From contig CM037783.1 of assembly GCA_021229015.1 (NCBI GenBank), positions 52,213,154 through 52,277,153 on the forward strand: 64,000 bases of DNA, in the 5' to 3' direction. This document shows positions 25,150-36,386 of this stretch, piece after piece. This stretch comes from Solen grandis. Its lineage: Eukaryota > Mollusca > Bivalvia > Adapedonta > Solenidae. A program made the translations under genes and the position numbers. The notes below the pieces were generated by a model. It had not been told where the DNA came from and searched no databases. It worked only from the letters and a program-made list of their open reading frames with translations. Within the stretch, counting starts at the first letter, position 1. The number at the start of each line of letters is the position of its first letter.

Positions 25150-26450
25150 GCTGTTGCCCTGTTTTGCTCAGGGTTTTAATAGTCTGTGATGACTTTCTAA
25201 CCCCGTTATTCTATTGACGTCATTTCGGATACAAAAATCCTTTGGAGGGGGTCACAAGAGCTCCCGAAATGAAGCCGTTTTGCAAGTTTCCCTTTTTTAT
25301 AGGTGAGCTGCCCCTCTTTGCCCTTGATCTGGCTTTAAAGTCAATGCCCCCAGTGTGTACCCCTGCATGTAATCGTCCTTGTAAACCCCAGGGAGCGGTT
25401 TAAACCGGGTGCCCCGTGGCTTGATGCAGGGACTGTATGATCTCAAAATTTCTCCTGGGGGAAAAGTTAGGCGGGAACGGCAGTTGTGTGTCGTCTTTCC
25501 GTCTCCTGACTTTAACTTAGAAAATTTGAAATTTTTTGGAAAACAAAGGGGTTGGTTGCCAGATCAATTTCATGTCTGTATTTTTTCCCGGGCCCTAAAA
25601 GATACGTTTGGGTAACTGCCTTGAAAAAATGATCTTCGTCTTTGATCGTTCCCCTGCGGGGAATGGTAAAAGTTTTTACCTCCTCGGCGAATTGGGATCT
25701 TCATGCCATGTTGAGGAGGTCTGGTTTAAGTTTTTGGCCCACGGGTAACGGGCAACGTCCGAAAATTAAAATCCGTTGAAGAAACTGGATTTTGCCTCTG
25801 CTCCAAACAGGAAAAAACGCGGGGGTTCTGTTGAGTCGGCCGTATCTTACACCATTGGGAAGGTATTTTTGAAAAACCAGACTAAATGCAGACGTCCCAC
25901 ATTTCCAGAACCGACCCCTGGGGATAGTGTTCTTTTTTATTTAAATCCTTCAATTCTTCCGCAACTGTATTCTTGAATATGACCCGCCGTGCGGACTCCC
26001 ATTTCCGTAGCGTAGAGCTGTGTTGATTTACGCCCGTAGAAAAAAGACGAAAATTCTAAATGTGGGCCCCGGTACCTTGTTCAGCTTTTTGGTGATCAGT
26101 TTGTGTTCGGTAACATAATATGCAAAACAAGGTGGAAAAATTATTTACTGTGGATGTTTCCCCCTGGGCACCCAAAAGATTGTCCCACCCGGTTTGATAC
26201 TTTGACTTTCAGGTAAAAAGTAGTTTGGGTTATATCAGCCCCCTTTTCTGATTGAGCAGGAATTACAAATTCAATGGGGTGAATTGCCAGTGCTGAACGG
26301 GTAATGTTCTGTCAACTGTGCATCTTGCATTGCTGTCTGGTAGGTGGAACATGTACACATAAGTTCAGTTTTGCTACACTCACAAGAGCCTGTTGCATCA
26401 TGTTGTTCAATCAAAAAAAAACTGACGGTCGCGATGAATTTTTTTTTTTT
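25150..26450 (-). pseudogene. MCP: Polinton major capsid protein (double jelly-roll), frame-broken
   Basis: Pieces follow the order of Polinton/adintovirus capsid proteins when read on the minus strand. Near 26410-26280 is SCECSKTELMC and QTAMQDAQLTEHYPFSTG, matching the N-terminal segment before the first jelly roll. Near 26255-26200 is KGADITQTTFYLKVKVSN, a first-barrel strand. Near 25900-25800 is a Leu-Asn-Arg segment. Near 25560-25500 is NQPLCFPKNFKFSKL, the block preceding the second barrel. Near 25360-25300 is YMQGYTLGALTLKPDQG, equivalent to the conserved GYTLFAFDLTPD-like strand of the family. At least five frame changes separate them. The protein would form the icosahedral shell. Limits are approximate, and the assignment rests on motif order rather than one intact frame. 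Confidence 0.6.
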
Positions 26451-27899
26451 TGTTGCGTCCCCTTGCCGCGCTGAAAGCAGAATGATGTCGACGTTTGAAA
26501 TCTCAAAGCTTTTACCTCTCAGATTTTTCAGCCCCACATCTTTCAACAATTTTTTTCCCTTTTTCTTGTCACTTTTTTAAATTTTTGGCCAGACAGAATT
26601 TTTTTACGGCCCCTTACCTTGTTTTAAAGCCCTCTTTTTTCGAGTCTTTGTCCTGAGGTCAGATGGGTTATCAGGGGGAAGATGTTGCGGCCATTTTCTT
26701 GAAAGGGACCCAAACCAACCGACTTGTCGAGTTGCCCACGGAAAACTGGAATCATCGTGTTTTTTTTTTAAAATGAAGCTTCCCCACGTTTTCCCGGAGT
26801 GAAATGAAAATTCCCCCCTTGTGTCCCCGGTTATATTGTTATGTTTCTGTTGAAATATGATCGCTGACGGTATGTGTGTAGTTTTAAAAATTCAAAGTGC
26901 AGTGTGGATTAGCCCCTGCTTTTGTTTTGTGTCAAAGGGCCCAACGGAAAAGGGGGGCTTCACATCCCCTATCAAAGTTTTTTTCGCCAGATGGGTTTAA
27001 TAAAAAAAAAGGGGTTTTATTTTTCGTGAAGGGCCACCCCGTATTGAATCGTTGTTGTCTTGCCCGGGAAAAACCTCAGTACTTCCCTCTTCCCAATTTT
27101 TCGAAAGGGGGGAATGGATAAAGTTCCAACCGTTTTTGTTCCACTTTACCGGTAAACTTGACACGTTTTGAAAAACCCGGGAAAAAAATAAGCCCAAAAT
27201 GTGAGGTTTTTTTTTTTTTTAAAATTGTTTTGGGGGCTTTTTTTAATATTTTGCCCTTTTCGTCAGTGAGTTTTTTGTGGTGACGCTAGAGGGCCGCAGG
27301 AATGCAAAGGGGTAATCCCCTTTTTTCCCTTTAAAAAATTCACACCCTTTTTTCATTTAAAAAAAAGGGAAGCCAGTTCTGGTTTTTTTGTCATTTTTGT
27401 AAATTTTCCTTCCCCTTCAAGTTTCGATTTGTGTGGAACAAATTTTTCCACGAGAGCCCTTCCCCAAATTTTGTTTGCGACATCGGGGGTTTTTTTTGTC
27501 CTTGGGTTTAAAAAAACCCCTTGTTTTTTTTTGGGTACAATCCCATCAAATTTTCACTGATGAGAGTGTTGTAAAAAAATTTGTTTTTTTAAATTTTAAA
27601 TTTGGGGTTTGGAAAATGCCCCCGGGAAAAGTATATAAAGCAGAAACCAAATTTCCAGACGGGAAATTTTGAGCCAAAGGTTAAATAATACCGGACGATG
27701 AAAAAGTGACCACAATCTGTTCAAAAAATGTTTCTGTTTTTTGGCCCCTAAATTTTTTCCCCTGTCTGTATATTTTCCCCCTACCAAAACAGTGGTATCG
27801 GACTGAGACAGCGTTCAGACTTTATACTTTAAAATGCATTTCGGCCCCCAAAATTTTTTAAAAAATTTTTTGGGATACCCAACCCTTTTTGACTTTCAT
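26451..27899 (-). other. Polinton, between capsid and integrase: unresolved
   Basis: Homopolymer-damaged sequence. A minus-strand stretch near 27790-27600 (GGKYTDRGKNLGAKKQK) may be the integrase tail or a separate small gene. No function is assigned. Confidence 0.3.
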
Positions 27900-28850
27900 T
27901 TCTTGAAAATTTTCCGCCTACACCCTTGTCCCGTCAAAAACTGATTCCATTTTTTTTAAAGTCATCATTTTTTTTGTTAAATTTTCCCCCTTAGGGATGG
28001 GCGAAGTTTTTTTCCCCCAAAGCCTTCCATTTTTAAAAGGGTCAAGGGGTTGTTTTTTGATGCGAACCCTTTGAACAATTCCACTGTCCATTGGGGTAGT
28101 TACCTTTGGCAAATTTTTGCTTTTTTTATTGAGCGCACTTATCCCCCACTTTCAAATCATTTTGATTTTTTATTTTTTTTTGATGGTTCCAAAAATTTTT
28201 GGGTGACTTCATGCTCTTTTCTTAGACAAAATGCGGGGAAACGCCCGATGCTTCGATGAAAACGATGATTTTTCCCATCCCCCAAATTTTGCATTTCATC
28301 CAATTGAGGGTTTTGTGATGAGTAAAATTTTTTCCACATTTTGATTTAAGCGTACTTTTAAAAACGTTAAACTTACTCCTTTTTTTGGGGGGTTTTTCAA
28401 CGTAAAGAAAAATGTCAGTTTTCTAAAAAACTTCTGAAACCCCTTTGTTCAAAATTCTCGGCCTTTGTTTTTTTAAAAGGAGGGGTTTTTGGGCCCCTTT
28501 TTTTAGAATAACTGAAGGTTTGGATGAGCGTCTTTCCATTTTAAAAAAGAGGGTATTCCCCGCTTTTTTAAAAAAACATAAACCATAGTAATACGAATGG
28601 TTTTTCCCTTTTTGTACATACGTTAAAAATCTGCGAGATCAGTTTGCCATTATGATCGATACCTCCTCCCACAGCTGTCGACGTGAAATTTTCGTCGATT
28701 TTTTATCCAACGTGTGGGTTTTTTGACTTCTAAACCCATCTCGTACTCCTCTAAAGTTTGTTTAAAACTTTTTTTCGCTCCCCTTGTAACCCCAAAAATT
28801 TTCCCCAAAAATCGTAGGTTATCTTTATCAAGTAAGGTACGAAGAAAGGG
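27900..28850 (-). pseudogene. INT: Polinton integrase (RVE family), frame-broken
   Basis: On the minus strand WQTDLADF at 28649-28626 carries the first catalytic Asp of the RVE core, preceded by a basic segment (TRWIKNRRKFHVD) like the linker before the core in Polinton integrases. A clean frame at 28339-28157 reads MWKKFYSSQNPQLDEMQNL then NHRFHRSIGRFPAF, the conserved end of the core (a KMWKYFT / YNHTYHRSIG-like pattern). Around 28060-28020 VRIKKQPLDPFKNGRL resembles the C-terminal SH3/chromo-like region. The second Asp and the Glu lie in damaged sequence and cannot be read. It would catalyse strand transfer of the element's ends. Confidence 0.75.
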
Positions 28851-30230
28851 TCCTTTTTAGGGGGCCGCCCCCATGACGAATGGGCAATACCCCTGGGGTT
28901 TTTTCCCTTTTTTTAAGGGGGTTTTTCCTTTTTTTTGTGTGGGGGTGGAAAAACTAATAAAAATCTTCCTCCTCCTCTTCTTCTTTTTTCCTTATCATAT
29001 TTGGTTTTGATGAAATTCCATCACTTTTTATTGCCCACGATTTTTTTGTGGGATTTTTGCCTCTCCAGTCCCCTAAAAAAAGTTCCCACCCGGGTTTGCC
29101 CCTTTCCGCGCCCAAGTAATCTTTCCCCCCAGATCAATAATTTTTGAACCAAAAAGGGGGTTTTCCTATTTTCAAAGGGGGCCCCTTTTTATCCTTTTTT
29201 AAGGAGGATGGTCTTTCTTTATTTTTAAAAAAAAAGGTCCCTTTTCCCCCCCAAGGGCCCGTAGGAACACTGTCTAAAATTTGTTTTTTAAGGGGGTCAT
29301 CTTTTTTTCCCTTTTCTTTTCGTCACGTATTTGTTTTTTTTCCCCCCCCCTGGGGTGGTCTAAAGGGGGTTTGGGTTTTTTTATTGACACTTGAAAGCGA
29401 GAATTTTCCAAATTTTTGTGTTTTTCTGACCCCAGACAAGGGGTTGTCGAAAGAACTTATTCATTTTTTTTCTTAATGATAAAGCCCTGATACTTGGGGG
29501 TGGGGGAAACCCCGAGGTCGTTTTTTTTTCTTCCTCGATTCCCCCTCTTCCAACAACCGAACGGAACATGGGCCCTCTTTTTCCCATATTTTCCAAAAAG
29601 ATTTCCCCAGAAGAGGTAAAATTTTTTTTTGGGTAAGAGGGGTGCAAGTGAAAAAGGGGGGGAAAAAAACCCCTTTTTTGTTTTAAAAATGTTTTTTTTT
29701 TTTTCGAATGTACTTTTTTGGGTCGCTAATTTGGGAGCTGTTTCTCTTAAAAACAATCGACGCTTTGACCCCCAAACAGTGGAAATTGCCTTTTAAAATT
29801 TTGTGAAAAATTTCACCCAAACAATCTCCCCAAATTTTTTTTGGGGCTTCTTGAATAATCTTCTTTCAAAATTTTTGGGCGGGTTTCTTCAAAGCAAGCA
29901 ACATTTTGCCATGTTTGCGAAGATGGTTTTTTCGCTTCTATGACAAAAATGATGAAATTTTTGGGGCCTTTTTTTTTTTTCCACTTTTAAGGGGGTTGTA
30001 AAGGGGAATTGCCAGCCTACTCATGGTCCTGAATTTCTATCGCAGAACGGAGTATAAAGGGGAAGGGGGATTTGGGGGGTTGGTGAAAAACTTAAAGATG
30101 TGAGAGTGAATAAATAAAGCCCATTTTAAAAATTTGGGGGAAAAAGGGCAAACAATTGTGCGAACTTTGGGGTTTGGAAAAACCCGTCATTGACCTTTTT
30201 TTTACCAAAACCCCGACCTCTCGAACTTCT
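28851..30230 (-). other. Polinton, between integrase and ATPase: unresolved
   Basis: Very rich in homopolymers. Frames on both strands are short and Lys/Phe dominated, as expected from A/T and G/C run errors. The adenain-type protease expected in Polintons could lie here but no catalytic motif is readable. Confidence 0.3.
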
Positions 30231-30990
30231 ATTGAAGGGGGGGTAGATGGCCCGTGGAGAAAATTTTGGGCACAAGTGGTGATGTTTTGGGTTTGGGCCC
30301 TGTTTAACATCAGCCCGAATCAGGGGGGGAAACATTTTTTGGGGTTTTCCCCCTTTAAAAAAGCTTTTTTCCTTTTTAAAAAGTGAAAAATTCGATCAGA
30401 GGCAATGTTGCTTTTTTTCCCTTTTTTTTTTCCTTTAGGGTGACTTGCTTTTGGGTTTTGGTTTTTTCGGGTTTTTTTCGTGCCCGTTTCCTGGCTGGTG
30501 ACTTTCTTTTTTGGGGGGTTGTTTTTTTACTGGCCAAAAATTTTTTCAGGCTTTTGGGGGCCCCCTTTCGCGTGAACCAAATTTAATTTTTCTCCTCTCT
30601 TTTTCCCAACATATCATCAAATAGCGGGTGGTAAGGTTTTATCGTATACCCCCCCCCCCCTTTTTATCACCCGGGGAAAAAACCCCCCGAATGAATTTGA
30701 TACCCAAAGTTTTTGAAACTGTGCGAGCCTTTGCCATTTTTGTAAACCAGACGATGCTTGTGTACCACATGAAATAAAACGGTTTTTTTTTCTCAATAAG
30801 TTTTTTTTTCAAATTGGTTTTTTCCCGAACCATTGGCCCGAGATGAAAATGTTCAGGATGTTGAAAAAGTAAACACTTTTCCCTGAGGTCCCGAAAAATA
30901 ACAGCATTGACAGACAATTTTTTTTTTATACATAAAGCAAATAAAACTTTTAAAAACATCATCAAAAATGTAAATTGGGGCACACATATG
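30231..30990 (-). pseudogene. Possible Polinton packaging ATPase (FtsK/HerA type)
   Basis: A 114-codon minus-strand frame (30983-30639) contains FQHPEHFHLGPMVREKTN, which aligns by position with the Walker A loop of Polinton packaging ATPases (G-P-x4-K-T, with the usual glycine before KT replaced). About 25 residues on is SIVWFTKMAKARTVSKTLGI then KFIRG, the spacing and pattern of the conserved 'VWFY...LGVEFIEG' segment after the P-loop. Walker B is not readable in the damaged sequence. Between polymerase and integrase is an acceptable place for this gene, but the call is tentative. Confidence 0.4.
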
Positions 30991-30999
30991 AATCAGTCT

Positions 31000-32419
31000 T
31001 TCTTTAAACACCCTTCCGGAAATTTATGGTTAAACCCATAGCATTTAAAACCCTCACACTTTGTCAAAATTCCCGGTTGCTTAACGCCGTTCTGATTAAT
31101 TCCAAGTAAAACCCCACAGCCAACAAAAGCTCTACGCCATGGATTCCGAATTTGGGTTTTTGTTTTTTTTCCTGTAATGAGTATTTTCCCAGTTTTGTTC
31201 CATTCGTCTTGCAAGATTGGTTTGATTTATTTTTGGTGTCCCAGGGGATTCCTCCCCAAATCAAACCTTTCTAATTGTTAAACGGGATCTTAAAGAAAGT
31301 TCCTAGGGTTTTGGGCCCCGTTTTTTTGAAATTGGCTGCCGTTTCCAAAAGTTTTAAAACTTCCACAATGATAGGGGTTTGGAGTCAGTAAAAAGGGCCC
31401 TATATCCCTGGGTGTCGCCGGGGGTTAATCGCAAAACTGAGATACATCCTCATCAAAACGGTTCATTTCTCCACTGTATCAATGTTTGGGTCCAATTATA
31501 TGTACCACACGTGGATCAGGGGCGTACGGTTTAAAGCAAAAATCCGTTGAAAACCACACTTTTAATGATTGGAAATTACGCCCCCGTACACACAAACTAT
31601 CATAAATTGGTTTAAAAAAGAGGTCCTCTTCTGGTGAATTTTCGTTTTTTAAGCGCTGTGCCCAATAAAAAATTAACCTTTTCAAAAGGCAGGGTTTCTT
31701 ATTAGTTCAACGAGAGTCTGTGATTCTGTTGTATTTCTACGGGTAGAGTGTTCATGGGGAATCTCCTATTTTTCCCCACCGTTCGGGGTATGCAACACAC
31801 CCCAAGCCCTGGTTTGAGGGCGGAACCGTACGGCACTGTCTTTTATTTTTCCCGACCCGCGCTTTGTAACACTGAGCGGAACGTTTTGGCTGTGCTCCTG
31901 CATTTGCGATTTTTAGTCTTTGTTTTGGGGGTTATTTTTGGATGTCTTTAATGTTTGCGATCTTGTACACAGTTGACCATAGTTTTTAAAATTGTTTTTT
32001 GACTAATTTAATCCAAATGGCCTTTTTTTGCATTTTGATGTCGTTTCCTTTTTCACGAAAATTTTTTATCCTATTTTTTTTTTGGCCCCCAACCCAAATT
32101 TGACAACCCCATGTGGTCTTCATCGCCCTTTTTCCAAGGTTTCTTCAATTGGAATGTTGTATGGCAGGGCATAGATTACATAAAATGTTGGTCAAAAAAA
32201 GTCCCCCCATCCCCAAGTTTTTCCAAATGGGGTAAAGTTCAAGTCGAGCTGGCGTAACAAAGGGCAGCTACCCTGGTTTTGAAAATAAAGGGGGCGGTGT
32301 TCGTCTGTTTCATCCTTTTCCCAACATAAGTTTCATACAAAAATTTGGGGAAACTGCACAGTGCTGCGGTCGGAAAGGGGAGGGCATACAACCGGTTCAC
32401 CTAGTCCTCCGGGTTTTTT
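31000..32419 (-). other. Polinton, expected polymerase C-terminus: unresolved
   Basis: The palm C motif and thumb of DNA polymerase B should lie in about this interval on the minus strand, but the YxDTDS signature was not found. A 68-codon frame at 31685-31479 (NFQSLKVWFSTDFCFKPYAP) is unassigned. Confidence 0.35.
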
Positions 32420-35400
32420 GGTTTGAAATTGTTTTGTGCATTCTTACCCCACAAAGTTCAAATGGTTTTAAAAACGCTTTTTTTTCCTTTTTTTTTTTTT
32501 TACGTTTTTCGAGCCAATACCTCTTCTAAAAGTAATTTTTTTAAAGTGGGCTTTTCCATCTTCGTTTTTACCCAATTAGGGAAAACCACTTGTTTCTTGT
32601 TTCAATTTAAGTATTTGTTAATATACTGTTTAACACATCTTTACTCCTGGCCCCCTTTGCCAATGGAAACGTTACCAATTGGATCCACCCCAAGAGTTTT
32701 GGCTATTCCACATGGGTCCGGTACCGTAAACATGCGTTTGTAAGAGGGTGTTTTTGCATTTTTCACACTTTCCTCCCAAAAGGGGCACTGTAAAGATCTT
32801 TTCTTTTTCAGTGAAAAAGTAGGACTGGTCCCAAAGGGTCTTTGGTGGCAAAAACAGACATTTGTGAGCCCCCTTGACACCCAAAGTTGTTTTATAAAAC
32901 ATCCTTCTTAAGATGTGGGGATGTCCCAGGGGGTTTTTGTATTGTTCACGAATAAAAAAGGGAGCAAAAACATACTTAATTTTTTCCCTTTGGGGTTGTA
33001 TCACTTTTGGTATAATTGAACGGCATTGGTTGTCCACCAAACAAAGCATCCCGAGGAAAATAGGTTCTTGGAAGGGAAAGAAACGGTTCACAGTATCTCT
33101 GTATTCTGGTTCAATCTTGCATTTTGATCAAAGTCACATTCCACATTACAACTGTGTTTTTAACCTTGTTGAGACAAGTCTTTCAACCGAAAAGTTGTGG
33201 CATTGTATAATGCTCCATAGTTTTAAGTGGTAACCGTTCACACTGTCTCTCCTTGGGTAACATTTTGGACATCCATGTGTCCAGCACCCATGAATTCGTA
33301 TACGGTGTTCGTCTCTTTGTGGAATCCGTCAACGTAATAGGGTCCAATTTGTACTTCACCTCCTTTTAAATGCATGGCGAATGTGCTTATTCTCAAGGAA
33401 CAGTTTTTCTATCCAACGAATCCCTTTGTTTAGTATCGAGTTTTGTTTGGATACCCGTCATCAGAGATTACAGCCAAGGTCTTTGGAGGCATTGAATTTT
33501 TACGCCAAACTTTGTTGCACACTTTTAGCTGAGTGGGGCGCTTCCAGGAACGGATCAATTTTTGGGCACTGGCCAACAGTTCTTTCCTAAACTCTCCACA
33601 ACCTCGTCTCAGATGTCCCCCATCTGATTTGCAGTACTTTTGCATTTTCTAACTGAAAGTGAAACACAGCCTTTTGTGCCACTTTTGCATTGTACCATTT
33701 CAGAAACGCTTCTCTCTTGTCGGTTTCATGCTGTCGGGTCTGTAAAAATGTAAAGGGGGGATAGTCTCCAATGTAGTCTTGGTATTCATCCGTGTTGCAT
33801 AAAATGGAAACCATCCTTTTGCCATCTCAGTCAATCCAAACGTTGTCGGGGAAAACGGGACAAAGGCATGTTAGAAAACTCAGTGAGTCGATGAATCTCA
33901 CTTGATGGGCTTTCATTTATTAGAATTTTGTTCCATTCATGATCAATTTTGGTTTGGTGTATCATGTGTCAGTAAGTGCCTCAAAATAAACTGTGCCCTC
34001 GTATTCCTTGTGAGTTTGTGAGCAATCACTGTGGTACCTTTGTGACTGGGTTGAAACAGCCATGTACAAAATTCTGACAAGTGTTGTTACCCCGAAATAT
34101 TTTTTTTCTCTAGGCTCATCCACAGCTTCGCATTTTTTTGACACGGGTTTTTATGGATTGACACATACAGTCTCCACAAGCACGTTGAGCAACACAAAAG
34201 TTTGGTAATGTTCACCCAAATCAAATCGACACTCAAAGTCAAAGAAATGAAAGGTACAGTCGGTGACTTCAGTTCCCTGGTTCTTTGTACGTGGGGGTAT
34301 AACACTGTGTTCTGCATCCACAACTTTTTGCAATACTTGCATTTTTTTGTGCCAGGACAGAGATGGTTCTTCTTTGTACCCAAACCATTTGACCACAGGT
34401 CTTGCATTGCCAAAACACTTTCACAGATGTTTTTGTAGATTTTCCTGGTTTCGCTTTTTTGCTATCAAAACATTTCTGACTATGAAATGTTCTACCACAG
34501 TGACCACATGGAAAGAATCCTTCTTTTTTGGGGGATAGTGTCAAGGCGTTAAAAACCGACAAATATATACACCAGTGAGCTTCTCTGTTGTTATAACCGT
34601 AGTTACAGTGTTCACAGAAGTTTGCTGCATCCCAGGAAACCAGTGATTGATGTAATGCAATCATAATTGTTTATCATGATGATAAATGTGAATCACTTTG
34701 CTTTTGTCTGTCAGAGGTGGGTGATTGAACAACACGTCCATTTTCTCAAATTGTGGCCACACTTTGATCACATAGTCTGGATAAAGGTGGGGCTTGAATC
34801 TTCTTGTATTCTTCTATACCCCCAAGGCTGATTTGGGACTAATGCCCACAATATCTAACAATGTCTTGGTTCTGGCTTTGAAGAAATTTTGCAGATTGTC
34901 TCATCAAATTCCATCGCTTCTTCCGGCTGTATCGTCCGTTTTATTGAGTTTACATATCCCTACCACAATTGATCGTGCCAAACACATACTGTCGTGAACA
35001 TTGTCTATCTTTATCATACTTCTTTTTGAATTTGGACAGTTCTCAATGCTTAGGTGCGATCCAAAGTTCTTTTTGTTTTTCCACCTCCCTCGGGGCATAT
35101 GACATGTGTCATTTCTAACTGGAGATGTCCGTCATGAATCTCAATTGTGGTTGCTTTTGGATACTTTCTCTATTTCTTTTTAACAGCGTATTCCTGAAAT
35201 GTGTTTTTGCATTCCCAAAATGGAATGTGGATCCCAAAATGCTGGGGTCAGGATGATTTATGGAGATACGAATTTGATCGTTGCCATTGACCCGTGTTCT
35301 CTGTAAAAACTGTTTCACCATGTCATTGAAAAGTTGATGTTTTAAATTCAAACGGTTTTTTTTTTTTTTATCTTTCAAATGTAACATCGTACACGTGGCC

Positions 35401-35550
35401 ATTCGTTTTAAACTTTCTTGAAGTTCTCTGTGACCGTGGCTTAGGAATAATATTCCCCCGTATATCACTCTTGGTCTTTTTTGCAGGTGGCTCATCATCG
35501 CTGCTTTCTTCACCTACTCGACATCGTTTTTGATTATAAGTAATGAACAA
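32420..35550 (-). pseudogene. POLB: Polinton DNA polymerase B (protein-primed type), frame-broken
   Basis: Minus-strand pieces run in correct order. The N-terminus (35550-35115) is acidic then basic (EESSDDEPPAKKTK) and leads to HLSIENCPNSKRSMIKIDN, then SMCLARSIVVG (35098-34904). A zinc-finger region follows (34664-34269: FCEHCNYGYNN, FFPCGHCGRTFHSQKCF, CKTCGQ). Exonuclease I motif HFFDFECRF lies near 34240. DYIGDYPPF and REAFLKWYNAK lie at 33780-33690. YCKSDG, RRGCGEFRKELL and CNKVWRKNSMPPKTLAVISD lie at 33645-33440. A Cys-containing segment before the palm (FTVPLLGGKCEKCKN) follows near 32790. LKQETSGF and LWGKNAQ (equivalent of the NSxWGKF motif) lie at 32620-32430. At least seven frame changes interrupt it. 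It would replicate the element. The catalytic C motif is unresolved. Confidence 0.88.
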
Positions 35551-35554
35551 AGTT

Positions 35555-35561
35555 TTTTATA
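35555..35561 (-). promoter_or_regulatory. TATA box, polymerase side
   Basis: TATAAAA on the minus strand lies immediately above the longest polymerase frame. Transcription would start near 35530, so translation may begin at a Met below the one at 35550. It is paired with an opposite TATA box 30 bp away. Confidence 0.45.
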
Positions 35562-35590
35562 CATCAAAGCTCCCCCACCGATCTCAGGCC

Positions 35591-35597
35591 TATAAAG
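35591..35597 (+). promoter_or_regulatory. TATA box, CCHC gene
   Basis: TATAAAG is followed 25-30 bp later by an initiator-like 'tcatcactct' and then the ATG at 35656. Confidence 0.55.
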
Positions 35598-35655
35598 TGC
35601 GGTGTGACCCGTCCCTTCATCACTCTCAAACCTGATTCAGACTGCTCTTTTCAGA

Positions 35656-36192
35656 ATGACCTGCAATACTTTTGAGTTCTGGGTGAAAGGACAATACAAG
35701 CTATCAGTGACAAGCTGATCAGACTAGAAACAGAAAGACAAGTGACATGCTACCGCTGTCGGGGAAAAGGGGCATTATGCATCGGTATGTACGAAGAAAA
35801 AGCACCTCAAACAGTACGGTGTGCTACCGTTGTCATGAACCGGGAATTTTGTTTCTAATTGCCCAAAACCTACAGTGTGCTACAGTTGTCACGAACTAGG
35901 CCACTTTGCATCCGCTTGTCCTAAGAAAGGGGATGAAAAAGTCTGTACCTACAGTAAACCCCACAGGTGGACAGTGAAATAAAGAAAATGGACGTTTTGG
36001 GACAGGTGCCCAGAGGGGACAGTGATGTTGAGCTATAGAGACTGTCTCTGAGTTGGGAAAACCTACGTAAAACCCAAAGAAAAGAAAAGAAAGCGTCAAC
36101 ACATGCATCTTTGTGTCGAGGCTCACCCATCAACAAGCAATACAGAGTGTAACCGACCAGCTAAGAAGCGAAAAATGACATTTGAACACTAG
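35656..36192 (+). pseudogene. Polinton CCHC zinc-knuckle protein, frameshifted
   Basis: The ATG at 35656 sits about 60 bp below a TATA box. After one frameshift near 35690 the frame reads SDKLIRLETERQVTCYRC and enters three CX2CX4HX4C knuckles at about 35749-35790, 35820-35865 and 35880-35920. The last is clean (CYSCHELGHFASAC). Single-base changes near 35773, 35815 and 35849 break the frame between knuckles. The end carries a basic PAKKRKM segment like a nuclear localisation signal, then a stop at 36190-36192, with AATAAA about 95 bp on. Such knuckles bind single-stranded nucleic acid in CNBP-like and retroviral nucleocapsid proteins. CCHC proteins are not part of the core Polinton gene set. 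Divergent from the polymerase gene. Confidence 0.65.
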
Positions 36193-36340
36193 ACTTGAAA
36201 AAAACAAAAGTTGTGTTATGTTCATTATTTGCTGTATGACGCACGTTTAATTCATTGTTACTGACACTGTTTGTTGTTAAACACAATAAAAAAAAATCAT
36301 ATGACAATTGTATTAGTTATCCTTTCTACATCATTGTAAT

Positions 36341-36356
36341 GGTCCTGAAAAGGACC
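36341..36356 (-). terminator. Histone-type 3' stem-loop, 30 nt after a stop codon
   Basis: On the minus strand GGTCCTTTTCAGGACC is a perfect match to the histone 3' stem-loop consensus (6-bp stem, UUUC loop). It begins 30 nt past the stop of the small ORF ending at 36387 and is followed about 13 nt later by AGAAAGGAT, a U7-site-like purine element. Confidence 0.75.
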
Positions 36357-36386
36357 GTTATTTATTGAGAAGTGTCTAGCACTCAC

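Larger units (their letters stand above)
21906..25150 (-). other. Polinton left arm, genes not recognised
   Basis: Short minus-strand frames occur at 22051-21815, 22346-22143, 23898-23710 and 24498-24253. By position and orientation they should be remnants of minor virion or accessory genes downstream of the capsid gene. None shows a motif I can name, and homopolymer damage prevents joining them. Two extra stem-loop modules (22605, 22990) suggest at least three minus-strand gene ends in this arm. Confidence 0.4.

Noticed and set aside
28935..29756. Overlapping 70-110 codon ORFs on both strands
   Set aside because: Phe/Pro/Lys-rich products of inflated homopolymers in the damaged block.
35896..36136. 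Minus-strand ORFs opposite the CCHC gene
   Set aside because: Shadow frames; the zinc knuckles on the plus strand explain the sequence.
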